A stretch of 64,000 nt of DNA from Pyrenopolyporus hunteri. Lineage: Eukaryota > Ascomycota > Sordariomycetes > Xylariales > Hypoxylaceae. Under the pieces are notes generated by a model. The model was not told the origin of the DNA. It did not search any database and was given only the letters and a program-made list of their open reading frames with translations. Within the stretch, counting starts at the first letter, position 1, and each line of letters opens with the position of its first letter. Location: assembly GCA_902806595.1 (NCBI GenBank), contig CADCXC010000035.1:2108001-2172000 (forward strand). The letters are read 5' to 3'. Made by a program: the position numbers and the translations under genes. Below, piece by piece: positions 25,706 to 38,460 of the stretch.

Positions 25706-25950
25706 GGTACCTACCCTGGGCTGGTACCTACCTAGGTACCTACCTACCTACCTACCTAGGTACCTACTTACATGTAGGTAGGCGGGTAGTTTAGTTACAA
25801 AAACCTGTCTGGTAGGCAGATGGTAGGAGCTAGGTACCTACTTACCTACCCAGGTATTGCGCTCATGAACGGCATGACCTTTCCCCGATGCTTGGTACCT
25901 ACCTCCTACCCTACCTACTAGGTACCTAGGTATGTAGGTACCTAGGTAGG
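25706..25950. repeat. Cluster of palindromic TACCTAGGTA/GGTACC motifs
   Basis: About 245 bp are built largely from overlapping ggtacctacc, cctaggta and taggtagg words, including a ctac tetranucleotide run near 25740-25757. The words are self-complementary, so the cluster could fold into alternative hairpins. Single copies are dispersed through the whole window except the AT island. I recall similar motifs as common in intergenic DNA of sordariomycete fungi; that is from memory. Confidence 0.8.
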
Positions 25951-28900
25951 CATGTAAGCTCCCTCTGAGCCGCCCCCAAACTTCAGACCTTCCAACATCC
26001 ATTCTCCACGCAGAGCCTCAACCCGTCCACTTCACAACCTCTCTACCATCCTCGGTAATCGCGGGTGTGTAGCGGTTAATTATATTAATCCATTTGATAC
26101 TACTACCTACCTAGGTACTCATCTAGGTACTCGATGCATAGATTACTCGCGAACGTATAACGCCTTGGAAAGATCCTTACCGCTGTCAGATCCCCCGCCC
26201 GAGCTCTATCAACTTTACCCAGTGATTTCCCAATATGCGTTCCCAATACCTTTTGGTATGCCTCTCAGTAATTTTTACCGGATGGCCATCCCGTAAGATT
26301 ACGAAGAAATAAGAAGAAATAAGGAAATGGGGATTGCGGCTCCTATGGAAAACATTCGGTCCTATATGATTCGAAGCGATGGAGGGGATAAGTCGATTGG
26401 GGACCCCGATATCATCAGATAATTTCTCTCTTTCAAGAGACCTCGGTGAGTTTAGTATTACGTTTCGCTGCAAAGTTAATGCAGAACACATTTCTTACTT
26501 CCCTTTTCATGAAAAAAAGAGAAAGATTTTAATCGACCCGAGCTTCTTATTCATACGAAGATACCATAGAATAGCCAGGCATACATATCCCCCTATTCTT
26601 TTTTCCCCTCCGCGTTCCTGAATGAACGATGTTCATACCACCGCCGATACCACCCCAGCATCAATCCAATGCATAAATTTGGGGCAATCCCGGAGATCTT
26701 GCCGCATCACCGATGATTCCTAGCCGCACGATCAGGTTCATTCGGGACCCGCCGTCACCGTTACACAGAACATCGGCCCGTCCGGGCCTAACCATATCTA
26801 CGACCGCGCTTCAGAAGCTATATTCATATTACACTAAACGCCGCAGAACTCGGGTTCACTATAACGGCTAATTTACCTCCTTCAATATTTAAACCGAACG
26901 ATCCGGCTCGTTTCTTCTACACAGTCAGTGTTACAGCTACTAGAAAGCCTACTACAATATGGGGATAATCGAACGTGCGACAAAACCTCAGCTGATGTGA
27001 GCTTCTGCTGGGTTCAGCTTGGTAAATTTAGACCGAATTGTAGAAATTTTGAATAAAGCGTTGGATATATCACGAGGCAACTTCGTGGCGAGTGTGGCGA
27101 GCTGCTAGGGAAATTTGAGTTCATCGCCTCGTCATCTCGTCATCTCGTGTGCTTAGGGGTGATGGGGAAAATTTTTCAACCCTCAGGTTCGACCAATAGT
27201 TTTCTCCCTTCCACACTCAATATGAGTATGAGCTATGTCTAACCTAAATTCCGCAGATATAATACACATAACTTGAGTCCATCAATACTCAAAGGTCGAA
27301 AGAAGTAAAGGAGTTTGATTATATTGGGTATTGCAGATTCACGCGATCTCATGCACCGAATGCATGTCCCTTCATTGGACCGTTCCCGTCGATTCCGAAA
27401 TTACATTCATTATTTCCATGATATCTCGGTAGCAAACTTGGGAATATATTACTGACCGTTGCTATGACTAGCGACGTCGGGACATACGAAGCTCACCAGC
27501 CACAGTACGCCGTAGGTGGACCGAGATTGCGACCAAATTTGGAAGTCTTACTTCGCCCGGGATCACAAAGCCATGCCCATATCATATCTTTGCCACTCAA
27601 CACCTCTTGCCTCCGGGGATACATGTTTCCTACTTTCGTCGACGCTACTGCCTACCCGGATATGATGGTGAGCCTTAGTACAACATGACTGGTCAGCTTC
27701 TTATGGACAGCAAGGCTATTCTAAACCACGCTTATTCTGGATCCTAGAAACCGGCATTAGGCAACGGGCCGCCTCTTTCGTTTTGACAGGGGCTCTTAGC
27801 GCTCACTTATACAGGAGAGCTTGTCAGAGTGTCCTGTCGGCCTATCAAGTTTCAAGGACGGCGTTCAGTTATGGCAGCAGGCGTCTCTATCCACCGCAAA
27901 TCCTCGGCTTCATTCACGTAGTCAAGTCGGTGAGAGACAAATAGGGGTAAGGTGACTACAGCAGCTGGCTAGATAGCGTCTTACTCTTCGCGGAGGTCTT
28001 GGTTTCGGGTTTAGGTGGCAATTGACTGACCAAGTTTTTATGTTTTATGCTACATCCCTAGCCTTATAGAGATATTGGTCACCATCATAAAGCATGGTTT
28101 TATAAGTGACGATTTTATTATTGAGTTGTCCTAGTAGTTGAACGAGTATCACATTGAAATAGGACCCCTATATTATGTATGCCCCTATGTAGGCTCTAAG
28201 TGGGTACCTCTTCAACTTGTCTGCCTAGGTACGTGATAACTTGACGCACGGAGATTAGTGGACAACTATCTAAAGACGTTTCTTACCTTCGAGAACCAAG
28301 TAACTTGAAAAGATTGGTGCGTGTAATAATGGGACTCCATTCTAGCTCGAAACCACGGATAGGTAAGTAGGTAGGTAGGTACTTAGGTAGAGAATCACCT
28401 ATCATCACGCCACAACAGACCACAAGTCTCCCCATTATTAAGGCTACCTATTAGTTCAGTTCGTTACCTATCTTTACGTGGAGGAAGCATACGTACCTCG
28501 CTATTAATATTATCCTCTCGACGCATATCGCATTGTTAAGATCTACGCGGCTGATCCTACGTCGTCAAGAAGCCGCCCGCCCTACCCCCACCAATCGAGG
28601 TGAAACGACGAAATGTTATTTCAAGTACGTAAAACGTAGGGTTATTAAAAATATTACTTAGGGACCTAATACATTTTTCATCTTGTAGTTTTTTATCAAG
28701 TTATCCCTTAGAATGATACTCGACTCATCCCGCGTGTTAAGTTCGTAAGTACCTACCTATTTGAAGTACGAGATACCATAACCATTACCTATCATATCTA
28801 AATTTCGTAGTCAATTCTCTTATCATAAATTACGTATCGACCGCCTAAGAAATGAGCGCGTTATGGAAGCTCCTTTTAAGTTTGGTTTGACATGTTAAGT

Positions 28901-31900
28901 GAACCGGGCCGGCGGTACGGAGAAGAGCACTAAGTCATTTAAGAGATCTCCTATTGAACTTCTATTGGTAATCTGCGGCATATTTTTTAGCCTTGAATCT
29001 TCTGGGCTCGACCCTTTGATCAAACTCGCCCTAATCTAATCCTCGCATCCACTTATCCGCGTCTCCAAGGGCTGCTGGTAGAACGCGAAGCTTATAGCAA
29101 TCACTTAAAACGTGGATCAAAGCCCGAGGCGTTCTCTTTAAGCTACAATTGCTTGCGTGGATCGACGAGGCGGCCAACACTGAAAGCATACTTCCCCTTT
29201 CTCCAACCGCTTTGTCCATGCCGCCTTCAGTTGCCTACCTGCCTAGGTAGCCAACCCAGCCCCATGTCGCAGTTGCAATCCTCCAGACCGGTGTGCTATG
29301 CATATGCCTCGGAGTCTACCTAGGACCGATGTCGGCAGATTTCCTCAACAAGGCATCCGGTCTATTACCTATTATGATGGAAACTTTAATAGAAATTTGA
29401 TGCCCGAATCCCAACAAGCCGACACACCTGCATCCCTAGAACGTACCGTATTAGGTACCTACCACATATATGTGCGTCGGATAGCTATTAGTACCTGAAC
29501 TGTGATACAATTCCCGGCCTACCGCAGCTCAAAATCCTATGGAGATTATTTACGCTCATGCTGGGACTGTCTTAAAATCTAGAAAAGATTTATAGTATAG
29601 ACCTATCGTTTATATTAGGTGTTGCTTTAGGTAGGCATTTACGTCTATAAATAAACCGACAGCTGAATATAATTGACTTTACTAGTTACTTAATCTTCAA
29701 TCCTACCTACCTAGTTAGGCGGGGTGGTAGCAAGGTAATGGGTAGGATGGAACCACATCCAATGTGTTTACAACCCATAGTAGAAGTAAGTATACCTGAA
29801 AAGTTTTCCCACGTCTAAGAAAGTCGGGGTTATACCTTAATATTTTAGTGAAGTGAAGGTAGCAAGTGGTTGCATGACATTGTAATGACACGGTAGACAT
29901 ATCACAGGCGAACGCCCCAACGTGGATATACCGGATGATCAAATGGGTAAACAAAAACAATATGGTGATGTGTCGCAAACCCCCAAAGTATATAAGAACG
30001 TATTAGATTAATGGGCGGACTTATGTATGTTACTTGGTCAAGGCAATGGTCTGAACTACCTAGGTAGGTACAGGTAGGTAACCACAACGTGCCACTCACC
30101 AATTATGACACATTAGAAGGCAGCCCGAGGGGTCTATCACATGGCCGGCGTCATGTATGAGACCCCGGACTCCTACCTACGTGCCCGGCTTGATTCAATT
30201 AGGGAGCCAGAGATTTCCACTCTGCCTGGGTAAATAACCTTCCTACCTAATTATAGGTATCTTAAGGTCCCACGGATCTCGGTAACGCAGGGTGCTGTGA
30301 AGCCAACGAGGCAAGGGCGGCCGAAGTTGGGCAGGGGTTCACGACAACGCGCGTTGAAGCTGGGCAAGGACGAGGCGGTCCTAGACCCGAAACATGGCGG
30401 AACGACACTACATCACGGCCTTACCTCATATTCTTCATTCTATAATATCCGCCCAAACAACCACGGAGGACGGTTATCGTTCGGGAGACTTACCCGAACC
30501 TGCATTCGATGCTACGACGAATACAAGGACAATAAAAGATTAAAATAAGGCTGAGAGCTTGGGTAGCTTTCCCGGCAGGGGAATCGCCCTGTGTACCATA
30601 ATCGGCAAGGGAACGTGCCTGTCATGGCGTTTGAAACGTTGCCTAAGACACACATCGACCACTCAGTCAGCGACGAAGCGCAACAGAGTGTCTCGTCGCC
30701 TAACACGTTTCACCGACGATGCCTTTCCCACGTACCGGTAGCTGGGTATTAGTCCTACGTATGTCTCGTATGGATGTGGAGATGCTCAGTCTTTTCTACG
30801 ATTCCCAGGTTAACTACGGCGTATGTGGTTGGAACCACCTATTGCAGCAGGCCAGGGCAATCGCAGATTGGAGCCGGTCCCCATGAATTTAATCCACTGG
30901 GGTCTAGCGTCGAACCTGCAGGCGGTGTAGGGAAGGAATATGCCGAAATATCACGAAATGTGCGGCGCAGGAGTTATCTCAGTGCCATTGCCCACGCTAT
31001 CCTATTCGACGGTCGTTTCGACGCCGGCCCTGGACTTTACGAGTCAATGACGTGAGCATCGAGGTGAAGCGGGCTTCGAACACGTACTGATGATATTGGC
31101 GAACTCTTTTGGGAGCGGGGAAGCTACAGAATGGTCCCAGAGAATAGGATCAACGTACTCAAGTGAGACATTGGCACGGCACCTGGTAGTGATCGCACAG
31201 TGAGTGGAGAAACAAGAACTATTTTAGCTTGGTTGCCTTATGAATCATATCTACGCTACTGCGGCTAAGTACGACGAATCCTCGTCATGAAACTCCACTT
31301 CAAGAGGTTAGACCTAATAGGCTACCTAGCCGTCAAAACAACGTCCATGGTGGTGAGTAGGTGGAATTGGTATGGTAGCACTAAGACGGAAAAATGCGCT
31401 GTGGTAGAAAGGGGGATGGCCTGGGTGGATGATAGTCCTGAAATTGCTTCTGAACGTGAAAAATCTTCAGTTTAACTCTCCATATTAGTTAGTTGTTTGC
31501 TAAGATCAGGAGACGGGGCCTCATATCGATCCCATCCCTATGTACGGATCCGTGGCCACGAAAGAAACATGGTCCAAGCAACAGCAATTTCTTCAACAAC
31601 TACATACATAACCAAACCCTGGTGATGAGACCCCCTTGGCGTAATCTTCATCCTTAAGTAAACCCGGTTTTTCCTCCCAGCACCTTTACCTAAAACAATA
31701 TCGAGGCTCCCTTTCTAAAAGAGTTAATATCCAGCGACGACGGAGCACATACGATACATTAATCGACTACGTTCTAACTTCGAACAATCACAGCGATCCG
31801 ATCTTACCCTAGAACCCCTATTTGCCTACGCCTACGTCTTCGGAGAGATCGCCTATCGCGGCCGATTAAGGAACGACGTCGTATTTTTTTCACGTCCAAT

Positions 31901-33752
31901 GGATAACCTACGATATCTAGGGAAGGGATATCAATGCCTTTGTTAGCAATCCTCATCGGATAATCCCCAGACTAAGTTAAAGGATAGTCGAAGCGGTTGG
32001 TCAGCCGCGGGGAGCTGAGGCTGTCGTAGCACACCGAGTACGTGATACTGGGGTTAGGTATTCTTGCATTGCATAGACCAGGTAAAACCCCATACATACC
32101 CGACATTACAGAGTACATATCACTCCGGGTCCGGAAAGGTTGCCTTACGAGCGAACGTTGCGATACCGAAACAAGGCACAATATACTTACGATACCGATT
32201 ATTGTTGCCTACCTTTACATGTCGTCCTGGAGTAAGTCGGGCTGGTAGAAACAATCCTATAGTCAGGGCTGGAGTTTGCCCATAAGCCGGACAGTATCTA
32301 TCCATGCTTAGTTGCTCGGATACGGCCACATCTGTCCTATGCCGAAGGTAGAACCAATATATTACAGAGCTGAAAGTTTTATTGCTTATCAGTTCGGCCG
32401 CCTTGGGAATTAATATGTGCGTTGGGCTAGCTGGGCGCCCAATACGACATCTTATATATCATCGGCGGATGCAACAATAGATTAATTCGATCATTGCCTA
32501 CCTCTAGATTTCTTCTATACGTGTTGATAGATTCGATTCGTGCTCGTATAGGCAATCAGGGAGGTTGGCGATTCAGAGATGTAATCCGTATTATCATCAG
32601 GTTAGGCAGGCACTTGTTAATTATTCATGCCGGATTTCTCATTGTGGGGCTGTTTTCGAGTTGTTCTGACGTTAACTTTCTAATGCGTCCAAGTCTTTTG
32701 CAACTCGTTCGGGATGTAGATTCTTTAGCTTGGACGTAGGTAAACTTACGAGTTTGTAATAGTCCCGAATAGCTTCACCTGAAATGTCAGACTTCCCGCT
32801 GCCTAACATGGCATATGTTCCTATATACGCTCCCTTAATGTGGGTTGATATACGTGCTACTATGCAAGCTCGGTATCTCCATAATCTCGTCCTCTATAGG
32901 CTATAATGGAAGCGAGTAGGGTTCGTATTTGGCCGTGACTATTGACGCTTGAGTCAGCTTGTACGACCAAGGTAAGCAGGTAGTATCGCGTGAGGCTCTG
33001 AATTTATGTACGAATGATTATAGTATTCTGGATGGAAGCACTCTAGGAGCCGCATCAACGAGGCTAGAGTCCGTTGTCGAGAGCTTCTACGGCTTCATCT
33101 TGGTGTTACGGTGTTCCCGTGATCCCAGTAAAGTTGAGAAGGCGAGCTCTGTTAAGAGGATTATATTCACGGTAGCCTAATAAATAGCGACGGGATAATC
33201 CCTGGTAGCAAATATCTACGAAAATCTTATACCGTAATCTGTTTTAGTGGCGGTGTCTCTACCGAGGGTTTGGTGCGTACCCAGCCCGATCCCCCTCGGA
33301 GTTGGTTAAGAGATTGCGATGCGTGTCTCAATTAATGCCAGAAAGACCCATTCAACTCCGCCATGATCTAAGCGGGAAGCAGATGGCATTAGCTATAAGG
33401 ATGGGAATCAAAGGCGATGATCACATCACCAGTGATCAAGGCCAATATCGCACTAATATTCTTTCGCTGCCCCTTTTTCTTTCTTCCGTTCTTTCCAGGT
33501 TGCAAAGTCAATACCTCCAGTGAATATTCCCCATAATCGCACTCGATATAGCCCGATCCGCGAACACAGCACTCGCTAATATGGCGACAATACCATTCGT
33601 AGTAATGGTCGTGGGAGGTCCGACGGAGACGGTAAGAGCGTTGTGAAAGCGCTAGGTGCAACTTTCGTGGGACATGGGAACAAGAAGTGTAGTGTACTTC
33701 GCGCACACCTGGTCGGTCGCAATGAGGAGGCAGCGAGGAATATCATCGTCGA

Positions 33753-34391
33753 ATGCGTGGCATCGTGTCCCGGATGGTCTTTAGATTCTATGGGGACGAC
33801 CTATCGCTCCCGAGAGAGTTTGATCGCATTGGCGCCGAGGTCACTTCGACCGAGCAGCAGGGCACTAACACAAGAGGGGTAATGGGAAGGGTTTGTTTCC
33901 TGTGGTGCTCCAAAGGAGTATTAACGTCTCAGGAGAAGGTATGAATTTGCGATATATGGGCTACGGTTCCGCCGTGATGATCGAATCCCCTATTCATGAA
34001 ATATAGCGCAAATACATGAGCGACTAACCTGATCAATTCGGGAAATAGATATACTGAGGGAGGCCTCGACAAATACGTTATCTGCTCTACTACTCGAGAA
34101 TGTGCTTCATCGAGCGACTGCTTTCTCAGCTGCTGGACGCGTCGTCCCAGTTCTCGATTCGAGTATTGAAGGGCGCTCGTTCTCGAAAACCTGGGGCTAC
34201 GAAGCCCGCGCAATCAGCGGTTCCAGACTACCATGGCTCACCTAATGGGCATGATGAACATCTTCATGGACGAGATTGCGTATCCCGACCCGGGCAAAGT
34301 AGCCCCTAGCCACTACTACTCGAAATTCGCCCCAGCCAATATCGTATCGAATAACGACTTTCCTCGACGGCTCAAGATCTTATTGACATAG
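33753..34391 (+). pseudogene. Possible decayed gene, coding-like stretches in shifting frames
   Basis: Three plus-strand stretches read like protein but do not share a frame. The first, 33753-33944, includes FRFYGDDLSLPREFDRIGAE. The second, 34051-34245, includes LLENVLHRATAFSAAGRVVP. The third, 34173-34391, includes NIFMDEIAYPDPGKVAPSHY. A GTATGA-to-AAATAG intron (branch GACTAACC) could link the first two. The second and third overlap, so a frameshift is needed to join them. I do not recognise a family. It could be a relic, or an intron-rich gene I cannot resolve, or chance. Confidence 0.25.
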
Positions 34392-36355
34392 GTTATAGAC
34401 CCCCTATTGTGTCCTTGCTAGGCGCCCCTCGAGGAATGTAGGCGGCGCGTCCTGTGTATGGTACCACCGACGAGATTCCCAGCGCTCGGGTTCGAAAATG
34501 CACAGGGCGGCGTGGGGACAACGACCGGGACCTTGGACGAAGGTCTCGAGGCAGTAGATATAGATAATAAGGTCGGTGGCAGCGTATATAGAATGATAAC
34601 CATCCTAAGGAGATGTAACACAGCAAGATTCGCGAGAGACACTACGGAGAGTCTATCAGCATACAATGAGCGGATGTCGCGGCTCACCCCGCTCGCGATC
34701 TCAGAATACGTTCCGCTCCGGGGCTGCTGGTTCGACAAGATAAATCCACACGACATAGGTAAATATCCTGACGGTCTGATCTGTAAGGTAGAAAGACACC
34801 TGTGGACAATCATAATAGTTAGTACCTGGCTAGGAGTTGGTCAGCCGTCACTATCAATAGAGTAAGTCATCAGAATAATACTGCAGGTAACGGATTCTGG
34901 GCATCTAAAACGAGGTCGCTAACTTATCTAGAAAGCCGCTGAATATCCATGTAGACCGCTAACTTTCATTTCCCAATACCCTTGGGTCTGCCTGATTGGC
35001 TAACCGTAGCCCAATGTGCCAGATTACGTCGCCTTTGGCTAGTAGATCACTCTATGATGATCATCAGAAGTTAATGGTCTGGCCAGAATGTCTCCTTCCA
35101 GGAAGCAGTACGTATAACCAGCACGGTAGTCAATGCCGTATTCTCCGCTCCAATGAAATCATAGGGTAACCGTTGAGTTATCATGTTCTAGGAAGAATCC
35201 CCGAAACGGGTACTTGTCTCTACCCTAAAACATGTGCGGAGAGCGCTGGAAACCCGGTATTCTTAGCACTGCCCCGAGGCTAAAAGCCTATGTCGTGGGT
35301 GGGTTTATTGCCCAGTTTGGAGACTAGTGTTCCTTCAGTTCCTCCTTGGGACCGGCGGATCGATAGGGCTGGTTGGGGGGAGGAACCACGGTATCTCTTA
35401 AAAAATGTTAATTTAACATGAACAGAACCCAAATAAAGATGCAGCATGTGAAAACGGAGCTACCTTTACTGGCTACCGAGTCGAAGTTTCAACTCGGGCC
35501 GAACAGATCAATCGAGGTCCCCCAAACGGTGTCACGTCGTGAACGTGCTATGATCCTAATGCCAGACGCCATGGAAGCCACAACGCCCAGGTCTTCTCCC
35601 GCGGAGCTAGTAGGAGAGCTTCCGCCACTAAGCCGGCAAGAATCCGCAGTAGACGTAAATAAGAGGGAAAAGAAGGCTATCCCGTTCGCTCCAAACTCTA
35701 GAGAGGTCTCCTAGACCACATATAGGATCGAATGCCCGAGAGTTCGAATATTATTGTCAGGTAGTAAGGATATCATATTACAGCTCCTTTAGTGGGGAAG
35801 TGTGGGATTCGAACCCTACCGAGTCCCTTACAATTCTCTACCCAAGCTCCAGAGTTCTTATCCATGTAGGTGGTGGGGGATAATTACCCGTATTCCAAGA
35901 GACACGACCCACACTAGCTTGCACCAAAAGTTCTCAGACAAGCTGGAGCTAATACTGCATTTGTCTAAGATTTTTCTGAGCTTAGCGGAAGCTATCTTGT
36001 AAAGTTAAGGCGTTATAGGTACCTACCTATATACATAGTGTAAATCATATTGGACGTTACTCAGGCGCGTCTGGTAACCTATGGGAGTTCGGTTAGTTAC
36101 CTACCGGGTAGGTTCACTGTCAATCCCGCCCACTGGCCAGCCCCTTGACTCCCTGAACCAGTTGATACTGTCGGCAGAGAGAAAACCTCAAGCTTTACGA
36201 CGAAAATCACGTAAACAGAGGGACAAGGCGGACAGGCGTGAACAACTCGCTACCTAAAGTCGTTCGTTACCTGAGGCGAGTGGCAAGTGGAATTTTTCTT
36301 GTGTGACTCACTTTCACAGGCTGTATTGTACGACGTGCCCTAGATAAGGGCGTCC

Positions 36356-37626
36356 ATGCAGATATTAGCCAACGCCTCTATCTCTCTACATACCGCCTCA
36401 CCGGCCGCCACTGATACCGCATTGACCGGCCACCTATATTACAAGGGAGTAAAACCCACGATGAAGCCTAAGAAGCTCTTACTACTGGACGGGAGAACGG
36501 GAGAAGGCGGCGGCCAATTAATTCGAGTCGCCTGCGCTCTGTCGGCTATAACCTCACAGCCTATCCGCATTGAGAACGTGAGAGGGAATAGGGAAGGAAA
36601 TCGTGGTGGCGGTCAGCGCGTGCTCTCATTTCACTGTCAAGGATCCTTATTTGTCTAATCAGTTACGGTGTAGGCTTGAAGGCCCAACACGTATCAGCCG
36701 TCCGATGGCTGACTGAAGCCAGTGCCGCCAGAGTTGATGGATTGGAAGTCGGTAGCCGATCTCTCGAGTTCAGGCCGTCACTACCGCCCACTGCCTTGCA
36801 AGGCCGGAAATTTAATGTCCTAGCTGGAAATGCCGCCTCGAGCTCATTACTCGTCTTTCAGGCCATCTTCCCTTTCCTCCTTTTTGCCGGAAGCGAGACT
36901 GGCCAACCTATCGAGCTGGAGATTCATGGTGGGACAAACGTTTCTTTTTCGCCGTCCTACGAGTATTTGGACCAGGTCCTGTTGCCTTCATTACAAGATA
37001 GGTTTAGTATTATTGTTGAGAGGCAACTGAAGAAGCGGGCCTGGTCCATAGGCCCCTCTCAAACAGGCTGCATCTGGCTCAGGTTCCAGCCCCTTCCACC
37101 GGGAGTGCCACTGAGAGCTCATGGGCCGTGGGATAGGCCAGCAGCCGCAGAAGACTTCAGGCTCAAGCAAATCGATGTGAGCATGCTAGTGCCATATGCG
37201 ATTCGGGAGCCCCTCGAGAAAGCCCTTGCAAGAGAACTTGGCCGATTCTTTCCTGGTGTGGATATTAACTTTCCAATTATTGAAGATAGCGGACATGACG
37301 CTAGGATGTACGCCTTATTGGTAGCCCACTCACATACAGGTCTCCGATGGGGCCGCGACTATCTGTATGATAAAGCCTGGAAGAAGAAAACTCCGGAGGC
37401 TCTGGGTTCTGAGATCTCACGAAAAGTTTGCAGGTACCTTCTCGAAGAGATTGAAATTGGTGGAACTGTCGACGAATATCTCCAGGACCAGTTAGTCGTG
37501 TTCCAGGCCTTAGCGGAAGGCCGAACCAACGTCCCTCGGATTACCAAGCCCACAGATACCAATACAGGGAATCAAGCCGCCGATTTCGTTCAAACTAATC
37601 AAGCATACCTATCTACCTACTTATAA
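36356..37626 (+). CDS. rtcA: RNA 3'-terminal phosphate cyclase, C-terminally atypical
   Basis: Exons are 36356-36611 and 36674-37626. The 62-nt intron has donor GTCAGC, branch-like CTAAT and acceptor GTGTAG, and splicing restores NREGNRGGG-LKAQHV. The product is 402 aa from ATG 36356, or 367 aa from ATG 36461 (MKPKKLLLLDG). Both fit, because the conserved fold starts near LLLLDG. Residues 49-54 (GEGGGQ) and about 74-90 (ENVRGNREGNRGGGL) are cyclase family motifs, followed by GGTNVSFSPSYEYL. VDEYLQDQ at 351-358 is the conserved late motif. The enzyme converts RNA 3'-phosphate to a 2',3'-cyclic phosphate through an adenylated histidine. That histidine normally lies in the segment after the DQ motif. 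Here only 44 residues follow DQ and none is His, and the C-terminus looks unlike the family. It may be inactive, mis-modelled at the 3' end, or recently truncated. The Rcl1-type non-catalytic paralogue is less likely given the motifs. Confidence 0.88.
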
Positions 37627-38460
37627 AGCTTGACATAAAGTCGCCATTATTTTCGCCCTAGGCACATATGATAGTGACTGGAGGTATTTACCCGAGTAAT
37701 GATACGAATGAGCAAGATTATCCAGAGAAGACAACTCTGCAGCTATGATAAGCCATTGGTCCTACTCATCTACAAGCTTCACTTAGGAGTGTATAATTAA
37801 CGTATAAAAGAAGACGGGTTGGAATGCTACTAACATCCTCGCGAAGCACGCGTCCAATCAATGCTCCACCATCCAAAGGTAAGGAAAGTACAGGCATCGA
37901 ACTAACACTACCTACCGTTGGAACTGACGGTGAGGTATAGAGGATAATCTTAGAGATTATCAATGAACTGTATAATAGAATTCATAGGTAGTCAGCGGCT
38001 TTCCCGTTCCGAAGCATTAACGTTGACAATGTCACATGATTTGGAATGTATAAGACGAGGCTCGCTACCACATCAAGCGTTAAAATTTGTACGTATGTAA
38101 GTATTCAAGGGAAAGATACACCAGCACCGTCGCATATAGTACCCTTATTAAACCATTGTACTGTAGGAAGTAGCTCGCTTGCTACCCACCTTGCCGTAGT
38201 GGTATGCATGGACCCTTCCCCGAACGGCTCGTGTGTCTTATCCTTCCTCATCCCATCTTCTAACTTCAAGTCACTGAAGGATGTGTCTAAGTCACCTAGG
38301 CTTGGGATGGATTATTTATTGCCATCCTGTCGAAGTATCTAGTGTGGATAAGAGGTGGGTTACGTGCTTGTCGACGTGATAATTAAAAGAGCCACTAAAG
38401 GTCGCGCAGAAAGAGATACATTCGGTTCGTCATTATTTAAGCACATATTTAAATCATACC
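37627..38460. other. Gene-free link between the RNA cyclase gene and the AT island
   Basis: I see no coding region. Composition is ordinary up to about 38,400 and then changes within roughly 100 bp to the AT-island pattern. It should contain the 3' UTR of the cyclase gene. I searched it by eye for a missing last exon carrying the catalytic histidine motif and found none. Confidence 0.5.

Larger units (their letters stand above)
23663..36355. other. 12.7-kb gene-poor stretch with satellites and a possible gene relic
   Basis: The left end contains the presumed promoter of the Est1-like gene. A minisatellite (24777-24890), a dense TACCTAGG cluster (25706-25950), weaker copies near 24,595, 25,250, 28,360, 30,060 and 36,015, and a possible decayed gene (33753-34391) are listed separately. 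Otherwise the open frames are short, overlap on both strands and have no recognisable product. The right end must hold the promoter of the RNA cyclase gene. Confidence 0.5.

Noticed and set aside
34418..34865. Overlapping frames of 131 (minus) and 135 (plus) codons
   Set aside because: Both strands are open over the same bases, there is no intron support, and neither translation resembles a family.
35795..35880. tRNA on the minus strand suggested by a GGGTTCGAATCCC T-loop-like sequence near 35,805-35,820
   Set aside because: The T-stem has a mismatch, and no matching acceptor strand or proper D-arm and anticodon arm lies at the right distance.
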